From Gallionella sp. (GTDB taxonomy: Bacteria; Pseudomonadota; Gammaproteobacteria; Burkholderiales; Gallionellaceae), in contig JAUSLX010000057.1 in the NCBI GenBank assembly GCA_030645775.1, positions 1 through 37,030 on the forward strand: a stretch of 37,030 nucleotides of DNA, in the 5' to 3' direction. The position numbers were made by a program, and so were the translations under genes. A model generated the notes under the pieces. It saw only the letters and a program-made list of their open reading frames with translations, did not search any database and was not told the origin of the DNA. The first letter of the stretch is position 1. Every line of letters begins with the position of its first letter. Shown in pieces: positions 1 to 8,892 of the stretch.

Positions 1-2417
1 ATGCGTTTTGCGGCAAGCTGAAAGACGGCGAGCGCGATTTCGCTACTTCCGACATTACACAATATGCCGAGTTGTTTATTCCCGAATTGCACCGCGACAC
101 GGTGTTCCGCTTTGTGCAGTCCAACGTGTGCGACAAGGAAAATATCGGCCTCAAGGCGACCAGCGGCGGGATGATCGCGATTACCAACTGGCACTTGCTG
201 GCGGAAGCAGGTGAGGAAATTATTGATGACAACGAATTCGATGCGCCGGGTGCAGATATTGACCCGATAAAAGTGCTGAATGCCTTGCTGCCGCTAACGC
301 CGGGCAGAGCCACCGGCAATGCGCTGGATGTGCTGGATCGGCGTTTTTCGCGCGGTAGCGTGCTGGATTTTCTCGCTGGTTTGCCGGATTTGATGGTGGT
401 CAACGATGAGGCGCATCACATTCACGAACTGAAAAAAGAAGGCGAGCAAACCGAGGTGGAATGGCAAAAGAGCCTGAGCCGCATCGCTGAAAGCAAGGGA
501 ACACGATTTCTGCAACTGGATTTTTCCGCCACACCGTATAACCAGATCGGAACTGGTGCGAAAACCCGTAAGGCCTATTTTCCGCATATCGCGGTAGATT
601 TTGACCTGAAAACCGCGATGCGGCTGGGCTTTGTGAAATCGCTGGTGCTGGATAAACGCAAGGAAATCGGCGCATTGCCGCTGGAATTCAAGGCGGAACG
701 CGATGCGGAAGGAAATCCGATGTTGTCAGAAGGCCAGCGCGTGATGCTGCGCGCCGGACTGTCCAAGCTCAAGAAGCTGGAGGCCGATTTTGCGCAAATC
801 GCGCCGCACCGTTATCCAAAAATGATGGTGGTTTGCGAAGACACCACTGTGTCGCCGCTGGTCGCGCAATTCCTGATGGATGAAGGCTTGAGTGCTGACG
901 AAGTGATGGCGATAGACAGCAGCAAAAAGGGCGAGCTGAAACCGGACGAATGGGCGAAAGTGCGTGAGCGATTGTTCGATGTGGACAGGCATAAAACGCC
1001 GCGCGTGCTGGTCAGTGTGCTGATGCTGCGCGAAGGTTTCGACGTGTCCAATATCTGCGTCATCGTGCCGTTGCGCACCACGGGCGCGCAAATACTGCTG
1101 GAACAGACCATCGGGCGCGGCTTGCGGCTGATGTGGCGCGATGACGAATACACCGACATCAAAGAAGAAAACCGCGCCCGTATTCACAACGGACAAGAGC
1201 CGAACAGCATGATCGATGTGCTGTCGGTAATCGAACATCCCGCCTTTCAATCGTTTTACGATGAACTGATGCAGGAAGGTCTGGCAGGAACAACAGAGGG
1301 TGAGGGGCCGGGCAGCAGCATCGGTGATTTGATTTCGGTGGGCTTGGTCGAGGGCTATCAGGAATACGATTTCGCTATTCCATTCATCTTGAGCGAGGAT
1401 GACGAAGAGTTGAGTGTGCTGAATGTGGCGGTGGAGGGCATCGCAAAGTTCAGCAGCTACACGCAACAACAGCTCAAAGACATGCTGGGCAAGGGCGATG
1501 TGTTCGCCTCGCATGATGTGCAATCCGGCACGCGCTTCGGCGATTATCGTGTGCAGGGCGGCGTGATGACGGCAACGGGTTACAACGAGTATTTGAGCCG
1601 CATGACCGCGCGCCTGTCGCAAGTGCTGAATCAGCCGTTGACGGGTAAAAGCGGCGGCGGGGTGGCGAAATTCCCTTATTTGCAGATACATACTGTGGGC
1701 TTGGTGCAAGCCCTGGACGACTATATCCGCCAGCATTTATTCGGCGAGATGTTCGATCCGCTGGTAGATGAAAATTGGCGTTTGTTGCTGCTCGACCCGC
1801 TGCTGCAACACATCATCCGCGTGTTCGCCGAAGCGATTTTGCGCGCGGAAGAATCCGAGCAGATCAGCGGCTTTGAAGTGGCGCAACGGCATTTGTCGGA
1901 AGTGGAAAAATTGCCGATGCGCGACAGTTTTTCCATACCCACGCGCAAATGTATTTATGAGCGTCAACCGTTCCCGTCCCACAATGGCGGGTTGGAAAAA
2001 GCCTTTATGGAATGGGCGCAGAAAGATGTGGCAGTTCATGCGTTCTGCAAAATCAACGAAACCAAACACGGCTTTTGTCGCCTGCGTTATCTCAAGGATG
2101 ACGGGCTACCCGCCACGTATTCGCCGGACTTTTTGGTGAAGACGGAAACGGAGATTTTTCTGGTGGAAACCAAGGCGCAAAAAGACGTGCGCTCCGCCAA
2201 TGTGCAACGCAAATTAAAATCGGCAGCGGCTTGGTGCGAACGGGTGAACACACTGCAAGCTGAGGACAGAATGGGGCGCGAGTGGCATTACGTCTTGCTG
2301 GGCGAATCGCAGTTTTACGAATGGCGTGACAAAGCGGCGGGCATGGTGGAGTTGCTGAAATTTGCGCGGGTACGCAGGATAGCTAATGCCTTTGTACAGG
2401 CACGGTTGGGGTTCTGA
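1..2417 (+). CDS. Type III restriction enzyme Res-like DEAD/DEAH helicase with C-terminal nuclease-like domain, 5' truncated by window
   Basis: Frame 3 is open from the window edge. Motifs: NDEAHHIHE (DEAH/Walker B), LDFSATPYN (SAT), LLEQTIGRGLRLMWR (motif VI), C-terminal PDFLV...IFLVETKAQ (PD-ExK-like). Confidence 0.85.
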   Translation, partial: AFCGKLKDGERDFATSDITQYAELFIPELHRDTVFRFVQSNVCDKENIGLKATSGGMIAITNWHLLAEAGEEIIDDNEFDAPGADIDPIKVLNALLPLTPGRATGNALDVLDRRFSRGSVLDFLAGLPDLMVVNDEAHHIHELKKEGEQTEVEWQKSLSRIAESKGTRFLQLDFSATPYNQIGTGAKTRKAYFPHIAVDFDLKTAMRLGFVKSLVLDKRKEIGALPLEFKAERDAEGNPMLSEGQRVMLRAGLSKLKKLEADFAQIAPHRYPKMMVVCEDTTVSPLVAQFLMDEGLSADEVMAIDSSKKGELKPDEWAKVRERLFDVDRHKTPRVLVSVLMLREGFDVSNICVIVPLRTTGAQILLEQTIGRGLRLMWRDDEYTDIKEENRARIHNGQEPNSMIDVLSVIEHPAFQSFYDELMQEGLAGTTEGEGPGSSIGDLISVGLVEGYQEYDFAIPFILSEDDEELSVLNVAVEGIAKFSSYTQQQLKDMLGKGDVFASHDVQSGTRFGDYRVQGGVMTATGYNEYLSRMTARLSQVLNQPLTGKSGGGVAKFPYLQIHTVGLVQALDDYIRQHLFGEMFDPLVDENWRLLLLDPLLQHIIRVFAEAILRAEESEQISGFEVAQRHLSEVEKLPMRDSFSIPTRKCIYERQPFPSHNGGLEKAFMEWAQKDVAVHAFCKINETKHGFCRLRYLKDDGLPATYSPDFLVKTETEIFLVETKAQKDVRSANVQRKLKSAAAWCERVNTLQAEDRMGREWHYVLLGESQFYEWRDKAAGMVELLKFARVRRIANAFVQARLGF

Positions 2418-2455
2418 GTGCTTAGGCGGAGAGGTTGAATTTCACGAGTAGCCGT

Positions 2456-2518
2456 GTGAGTAGTCCTCCGGCTTGAGGCGGGGCAGAACAAGAAATTATT
2501 TGCCGGCGTCGATGATTG
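2456..2518. repeat. Imperfect direct repeat copy A, similar to the mnmA 3' end plus downstream sequence
   Basis: GTGAGTAGTCCTCCGGCTTGAGGCGGGGCAGAACAAGAAATTATTTGCCGGCGTCGATGATTG aligns with 4330-4387 (GTGAGTCCTCCGGCTTGAGGCGGGCAGACAAGGGATTATTGTCCTGCCTCGATGATCG). Confidence 0.75.
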
Positions 2519-2560
2519 TTATCAGCCTGCGCAAGGCTAACCCAAAAGAGGTGAAAAGCT

Positions 2561-2902
2561 ATGCCGAAACTTAAACCGGGGACGATCATCCCCACACACA
2601 ATGAAACGGTGGCCATCAACGCAGGTATCTCCGCCGATCAGGACAATCCTGAACTGACGAAGGAGTGGTTCGCCCAAGCCAAGCCAGCAAGTGAAGCGTT
2701 CTCGCCTGAAATGTTTGCTGCACTGTCCGCAATGAAGCCCGCACGCGGTCGTCCGAAAGCGGCTGACCCGAAGGTGTTTACTGCGATTCGCCTGGACGCT
2801 GACCTGCTGGATGCTTTCAAGTCCACCGGCAAGGGTTGGCAGACTCGCGTCAACGCAGCCCTGCGTCAGTTCATCACCGAGCATCCTTTGCGCGGTTCAT
2901 AA
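2561..2902 (+). CDS. BrnA-type antitoxin-like protein, orphan
   Basis: C-terminal KVFTAIRLDADLLDAFKSTGKGWQTRVNAALRQFITEHP resembles the BrnA ribbon-helix-helix region; RBS-like gaggtgaaaagct upstream; no adjacent BrnT-like ORF. Confidence 0.7.
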   Translation: MPKLKPGTIIPTHNETVAINAGISADQDNPELTKEWFAQAKPASEAFSPEMFAALSAMKPARGRPKAADPKVFTAIRLDADLLDAFKSTGKGWQTRVNAALRQFITEHPLRGS

Positions 2903-3112
2903 GGTGGTTGAAGTGCGGGCGCGGCTCTGCTTGTTCCTCATCCTGCCGCCGCGCCTGCAATACGCACTCAAACCGGTTGCCGTTTTTTGTCGGGTCGTGC
3001 GTCGGAAATTTGGTGTGCTTACTCATGGGCTGATGCTCTGGATTTCTACAGAGAACAAGCTGGGCCCGTGGTTGTCGAGTGTTTTCTCAAAGAGTTTGAG
3101 TGCGCCGCCAAG

Positions 3113-3240
3113 CTATCCAGACACCTCGTTCAGTTGTGCAGGATTCGCCTTGCCTTTGCTGGCTTTCATCGCCAGCCCGACGAAGAAGCCGAGCAGTTTG
3201 TCTTTACCGCAGCGGAATTCTACAACCTTGCTGACATTTT
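3113..3240 (-). pseudogene. GatB-like (Asp/Glu-tRNA amidotransferase subunit B) C-terminal tail remnant
   Basis: Reverse-strand translation ...[37 protein letters not shown] matches the typical GatB/YqeY tail; no GatB body is present. Confidence 0.6.
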
Positions 3241-3283
3241 CGGCGATGAATGCATCTGCCAGTGTTACTTTCGCGCTTACGAA

Positions 3284-3604
3284 TCAAGCATCTGCAAAAT
3301 CATGTTCACGGGGATGGATAGGTTGTACGGAAAGCCGCATGCCCATCGCTCTTAGAATCGCAGAGAAACTGCTTAAAGCTGGGTTTCCGCTGGGCGACAA
3401 AGTGCGATAAAGCTGGGTTTGATTTAGATGCGCCTGCTCTGCAACAGCCTGCACGCCGCCAAAAGCTTTTGTCATTTGGCGCAAGGCAATTAAAAGTTCA
3501 CCCTGGTCGCCATCTTCAAAAATGCTATTGAGCAATTCAAATGCAAACGCAGGATCTTTGCGGTAAAGCTCAGCCATCGCTTCGTCGTGTGATCTACTTT
3601 TCAT
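3284..3604 (-). CDS. HTH antitoxin of HigA-like/addiction-module antidote type
   Basis: MKSRSHDEAMAELYRKDPAFAFELLNSIFEDGDQGELLIALRQMTKAFGGVQAVAEQAHLNQTQLYRTLSPSGNPALSSFSAILRAMGMRLSVQP; overlaps the toxin ORF end. Confidence 0.85.
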   Translation of the reverse strand: MKSRSHDEAMAELYRKDPAFAFELLNSIFEDGDQGELLIALRQMTKAFGGVQAVAEQAHLNQTQLYRTLSPSGNPALSSFSAILRAMGMRLSVQPIHPREHDFADA

Positions 3605-3926
3605 GATCGCTTCTCCTTTGCCAGTCTTGCCAGTATTCACAGGCGCTGTTTATATCTGACTGTTGTGTATTTTTGTTGCCACCACATAGCAGCAAAACAA
3701 CCTGTTTTCCTGAAATAGCGTAATAAACTCGATACCCTGCGCCAACATCAATACGCAGCTCCCACACACCATCTCGACAAAATTTATGGTCGCCAAAATT
3801 GCCTTGTGCAATTCGCAATACGCGCCGAACCGCAGAAATTTTAGCCGTTGTATCTTTTAGCTTTTCAAGCCAATCGATATACAGGTCACGCTCGTCGTTG
3901 GTTAGATAGTGCTGTATTTCATGCAT
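3594..3926 (-). CDS. RelE/HigB-type (phage Gp49-like) toxin
   Basis: MHEIQHYLTNDERDLYIDWLEKLKD...AAVRRVLRIAQGNFGDHK-like architecture with GVWELRIDVGAGYRVYYA and VLLLCGGNKNTQQSDI; directly upstream of and overlapping the antitoxin gene. Confidence 0.85.
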   Translation of the reverse strand: MHEIQHYLTNDERDLYIDWLEKLKDTTAKISAVRRVLRIAQGNFGDHKFCRDGVWELRIDVGAGYRVYYAISGKQVVLLLCGGNKNTQQSDINSACEYWQDWQRRSDHEK

Positions 3927-3998
3927 GGATCATCTTCGTTTATAAACGAGAAAGTGTCAAATAGATTTGGTTTATCCCAGATAATCCATTAGCCACAA

Positions 3999-4116
3999 TG
4001 TCCCCTCCCCCTTGCAGGGCTAGGGTGGGGGTAGAAACATATACATTTCACCACATCTACCCCCATCCTGATTGCCCCCTCGCTTCGCTCTCCCCCACTG
4101 CAAGGGGGAAGGGACA
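3999..4116. repeat. Long imperfect palindrome (REP-like)
   Basis: Left arm tgtcccctcccccttgcag (3999-4017), right arm ctgcaagggggaagggaca (4098-4116), one mismatch; inner gtgggggtaga / tctaccccca also pair. Confidence 0.75.
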
Positions 4117-4156
4117 TTCGGTTCTAATGAACTTTTTGGGTTTATCCCGCCCATTT

Positions 4157-4206
4157 TTACAGCACCTTGTTCAGTTGTGCGGGATTGGCTTTGCTGGACT
4201 TCATCG
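4157..4206 (-). pseudogene. Second GatB-like C-terminal tail remnant
   Basis: Reverse-strand translation [16 protein letters not shown] resembles the 3113-3240 tail; DNA shares cacctNgttcagttgtgcNggattNgc with 3116-3150. Confidence 0.45.
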
Positions 4207-4253
4207 AAACCCGGGGTCTCATGAAAAACGGGTTCTAACATTCCAACATTTTC

Positions 4254-4333
4254 TGTGGCCCCGGGTTCCCCTGCACATGATCCAGCGCGGCAATAATCAA
4301 GGCCACTGCGGGGCATGCCTTATGGAGCTGTGA
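4254..4333 (+). pseudogene. REP-associated (Y1_Tnp/RAYT) transposase N-terminal remnant
   Basis: Translation PRVPLHMIQRGNNQGHCGACLMEL* resembles the canonical N-terminus (LPGVPxHxIQRGNNRQACF); no remaining body. Confidence 0.5.
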
Positions 4334-4387
4334 GTCCTCCGGCTTGAGGCGGGCAGACAAGGGATTATTGTCCTGCCTCGATGATCG
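4330..4387. repeat. Imperfect direct repeat copy B (overlaps the mnmA 3' end)
   Basis: See copy A at 2456-2518. Confidence 0.75.
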
Positions 4388-5486
4388 CGCCACCCAGGCA
4401 CACTTCGCCGTCATATAAGACGACCGATTGTCCGGGGGTGATAGCCCATTGCGGTTGCTCAAAGGAAACCGAGCACTGAGCGCCGGATAATGCGGTGATT
4501 CGGCACGGTGCGTCTGCCTGACGATAACGTGTCTTGGCCGCATAGGGGTGATGCACTTCGGGCGCGCTGCCGCTGATCCAGTGGGCATCGAGCGCCGACA
4601 GGCTGTGGCTCAACAGGGCGGGGTGGTCGTGGCCTTGCACCACGATCAGGCGGTTGTTTTCCATGTCCTTGGCGGCGACAAACCAGGGTTCGTGCTGGAC
4701 TGACGCGTCTGGTTTGCCGGCGCCCTGTTCCTTGATGCCGCCTATGCCCAAGCCCTGACGCTGTCCCAGTGTATAGAACGACAGGCCGATGTGTTTGCCG
4801 ACGATTTTCCCTTCCGGGGTGCGCATTTCGCCCGGTTGGGTGGGCAGATAGCCGCTCAGGAATTCGCGGAACGGGCGTTCGCCGATGAAGCAGATGCCGG
4901 TGCTGTCCTTCTTAGCGTGATTGCACAGGCCGTGTTGTTCGGCGATCCTGCGTATATCGGACTTGAGCAACTTGCCCAGCGGGAACATGGCGCGGGAGAG
5001 TTGCGCCTGATTCAATCGATGCAAAAAGTAGCTCTGATCCTTGCTCTGGTCGGTGGCTTTGAGTAACTGGAACAATCCGTCCGTTTCGCGTACTTGCGCA
5101 TAGTGTCCGGTGGCGATGGTGTCCGCGCCTAATTCAATGGCGTGGTCTAAAAACGCCTTAAACTTGATTTCTGCGTTGCACAGGATGTCGGGATTGGGGG
5201 TGCGGCCTGCCTGATATTCGCGCAGGAAGGAGCTGAATACGCGGTCCTTGTATTCCTTGGCGAAATTGACCGCCTCGATGGGGATGCCGATGGTGTCGGC
5301 GACCGACACGGCGTCGAGCAGATCCTGACGCGACGAGCAATATTCGCTGTTGTCGTCATCTTCCCAGTTCTTCATGAACAGGCCGATCACGTCATAGCCT
5401 TGTTCCTTGAGCAGCAGGGCGGTGACGGAGGAATCCACGCCGCCGGACATACCGACGACAACGCGAGGTTTAGAGTTGATTTTCAC
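4365..5486 (-). CDS. mnmA: tRNA-specific 2-thiouridylase MnmA
   Basis: [67 protein letters not shown]. Confidence 0.97.
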   Translation of the reverse strand: MKINSKPRVVVGMSGGVDSSVTALLLKEQGYDVIGLFMKNWEDDDNSEYCSSRQDLLDAVSVADTIGIPIEAVNFAKEYKDRVFSSFLREYQAGRTPNPDILCNAEIKFKAFLDHAIELGADTIATGHYAQVRETDGLFQLLKATDQSKDQSYFLHRLNQAQLSRAMFPLGKLLKSDIRRIAEQHGLCNHAKKDSTGICFIGERPFREFLSGYLPTQPGEMRTPEGKIVGKHIGLSFYTLGQRQGLGIGGIKEQGAGKPDASVQHEPWFVAAKDMENNRLIVVQGHDHPALLSHSLSALDAHWISGSAPEVHHPYAAKTRYRQADAPCRITALSGAQCSVSFEQPQWAITPGQSVVLYDGEVCLGGAIIEAGQ

Positions 5487-5536
5487 GTTTGTCCTTATCT
5501 ACCGCAGGAATTAACAATTGCTTTTCTCGTGCGCTT

Positions 5537-5557
5537 CCTCCCCCGCAAGCGGGGAGG
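5537..5557. repeat. Short GC-rich hairpin between nudJ and mnmA
   Basis: cctcccccgcaagcggggagg, near-perfect inverted repeat with one bulge. Confidence 0.55.
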
Positions 5558-5575
5558 ATTGTGATGAGGGCTTGC

Positions 5576-6022
5576 TTATTCATAGTGCACCAGCAAATCG
5601 AGCGGATAGCGTTTTCCTGCCAGGTAATCTTCCACGCAGCGCAAAATGAGCGGGCTGCGATGCCGTTCCTGAGTAGCGCGGATTTCGTCTATCGTCAGCC
5701 AGACGGCGCGCAGTATGCCTTCGTCCAGCGTGAGTTCCGGGTGGTGTGCCGTGATTTCGCCACCAAAGGCAAAGCGCAGATAGGTGGTGTCGGATTCGGG
5801 GGCGTGCCAGTGGTAGATGCCGAGCAGATACTGAGGCGCGAAATCATAAGCGGATTCTTCCAGTGCTTCGCGTGTTGCGGCGGCGGCCAGTGTTTCGTTT
5901 GGCTCCCAGTGTCCGGCAGGCTGGTTGAAACGCACGCCTTGCGAGGTCTCTTCTTCGACCAGTAAGAACTTTCCGTCGCGTTCGATGACGGCGGCGACAG
6001 TGACGTTGGGTTTCCAGATCAT
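5576..6022 (-). CDS. nudJ: NUDIX hydrolase, NudJ-like
   Basis: MIWKPNVTVAAVIERDGKFLLVEEETSQGVRFNQPAGHWEPNETLAAAATREALEES (Nudix box); located upstream of mnmA as in E. coli. Confidence 0.88.
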   Translation of the reverse strand: MIWKPNVTVAAVIERDGKFLLVEEETSQGVRFNQPAGHWEPNETLAAAATREALEESAYDFAPQYLLGIYHWHAPESDTTYLRFAFGGEITAHHPELTLDEGILRAVWLTIDEIRATQERHRSPLILRCVEDYLAGKRYPLDLLVHYE

Positions 6023-6056
6023 CGGTACGATTCCACCAGAAAATAGCCTTAAATAG

Positions 6057-6085
6057 AAAAGAGGCAGGATAACCTGCCTCTTTTT
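6057..6085 (-). terminator. Hairpin terminator downstream of tRNA-Leu (possibly bidirectional)
   Basis: aaaagaggcaggataacctgcctcttttt. Confidence 0.75.
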
Positions 6086-6088
6086 GTT

Positions 6089-6175
6089 TGGTGCCGGGGG
6101 GGGGAATCGAACCCCCACGCCCTTTCAGGCACCGGATTTTGAGTCCGGCACGTCTACCAGTTCCATCACCCCGGC
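6089..6175 (-). tRNA. tRNA-Leu(CAA)
   Basis: Reverse complement GCCGGGGTGATGGAACTGGTAGACGTGCCGGACTCAAAATCCGGTGCCTGAAAGGGCGTGGGGGTTCGATTCCCCCCCCGGCACCA; acceptor GCCGGGG/CCCCGGC, anticodon loop CTCAAAA, encoded CCA. Confidence 0.95.
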
Positions 6176-6252
6176 GAAGTGGGGCGCATTATCCATGAAA
6201 CAGTTACCCATATCAACTACAATTGCGCCTTTGCAAAAATGGCTGGTTGTTG

Positions 6253-7270
6253 ATGCGTACCGATGAGTTTGATTTTGCCTTGCCTGATGCGTTGATTGCG
6301 CAGCATCCGCCGGAAAAACGCGGTGCAAGCCGATTGTTGTGTGTGCACGGGAGCGTGCTGGAAGACAGCCAGTTCGCAACCTTTTTGCAGAAGGTTAAGC
6401 CGGACGATGTGCTGGTGCTGAACGATACGCGCGTGATCCGTGCACGGCTGTTCGGCGAGAAGCAAAGTGGTGGAAAAATCGAAGTGCTGGTGGAGCGGGT
6501 GCTGAACGAACATGAGGTGCTGGCGCAGGTGCGCGCCAGCAAATCGCCCAGGGCGGGCAGCCGTATAATTTTAGCGGACGAGTTGGAAGTCGAGGTGCAG
6601 GGGCGTGTGGGAGAGTTCTTTCACCTGCGTTTCCTTTCCGAGACGCCGGTGCTGGAATTGCTGGAGCGTTATGGCCGCTTGCCTTTGCCGCCCTACATTA
6701 CGCACGCGGCGGAAGATGAGGACGAAGAGCGTTATCAGACTGTTTTTGCGCGTGAATCGGGTGCGGTTGCGGCCCCGACGGCCGGACTGCATTTTGATAA
6801 TGAGATGCTGCAAGCCTTGCGCGACAAGGGGGTAACGATCGTTTACGTGACCTTGCATGTCGGTGCGGGCACATTTCAGCCAGTGCGTGTCGAGCATGTG
6901 CACGAACATGCCATGCACAGCGAATGTTATGAAATCCCGCAGGCGACGGTGGATGCGATTGCACGCTCGCAAATTGCGGGCGGGCGGGTCATTGCGGTGG
7001 GAACCACCAGTTTGCGCGCGCTGGAGAGTGCGGCGCAATCCGGTGAATTGCTGGCGGGAACAGGCGAGACGCGGATTTTTATCACGCCGGGTTATCGATT
7101 CCGCGTGGTGGATGTGCTGCTGACCAATTTCCATCTGCCTAAATCCACGCTGCTGATGCTGGTGAGCGCGTTTGGCGGCATGGCGGAAATACGCGCGGCG
7201 TATCGCCATGCGGTGGAGCAACAATATCGTTTCTTCAGCTACGGCGATGCGATGCTGATTGATAGAAAAA

Positions 7271-7281
<11 letters not shown>
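6253..7281 (+). CDS. queA: S-adenosylmethionine:tRNA ribosyltransferase-isomerase
   Basis: [89 protein letters not shown]. Confidence 0.97.
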
Positions 7282-8461
<1,180 letters not shown>

Positions 8462-8521
8462 AGTTGTCACGGGCTTCGTGATAGAATGCGCGCCTTTTGA
8501 TCGATTACTGGAGTAAAAACT

Positions 8522-8848
8522 ATGTTTATTAGTAATGCTTTTGCTGAAGCAGCTGCCCCGGCAGCAGGTGGCGGGATTATGGATTTTCTGCCGCTGGTTG
8601 CGCTGGTCGCCGTGTTTTATTTCATGATCCTGCGTCCGCAATCCAAGCGCGCCAAAGAACACAAAGTCATGCTGGAAGCGCTGCAGCGCGGTGATGAAGT
8701 GGTGACGACGGGGGGTGAATTGGGCCGTGTCACCAAGGTTTATGAGCAGTATGTCGGTGTGGAGCTTGCCGAGAATATTGAAGTGACCGTGCAAAAAGCC
8801 GCGATTCAAAGCGTGCTGCCCAAGGGAACCATTAAATCCATCAAGTAA
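8522..8848 (+). CDS. yajC: Preprotein translocase subunit YajC
   Basis: MDFLPLVALVAVFYFMILRPQSKRAKEHKVMLEALQRGDEVVTTGG. Confidence 0.95.
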   Translation: MFISNAFAEAAAPAAGGGIMDFLPLVALVAVFYFMILRPQSKRAKEHKVMLEALQRGDEVVTTGGELGRVTKVYEQYVGVELAENIEVTVQKAAIQSVLPKGTIKSIK

Positions 8849-8892
8849 GCACCTCCCCTTGACGGGGATGTTGCGCGCATTAGAGGTCGTTT

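Noticed and set aside
726-1736. 336-aa minus-strand ORF
   Set aside because: Antisense shadow of the Res-like gene; His/Gln/Ala-rich composition typical of reverse-frame artefacts.
2811-3410. 199-aa plus-strand ORF
   Set aside because: Overlaps the BrnA-like gene, the GatB-tail remnant and the antitoxin gene antisense; low-complexity Ser/Leu-rich.
6095-6115. G-run as a possible phase-variable tract
   Set aside because: It is the acceptor/T-stem of tRNA-Leu(CAA).
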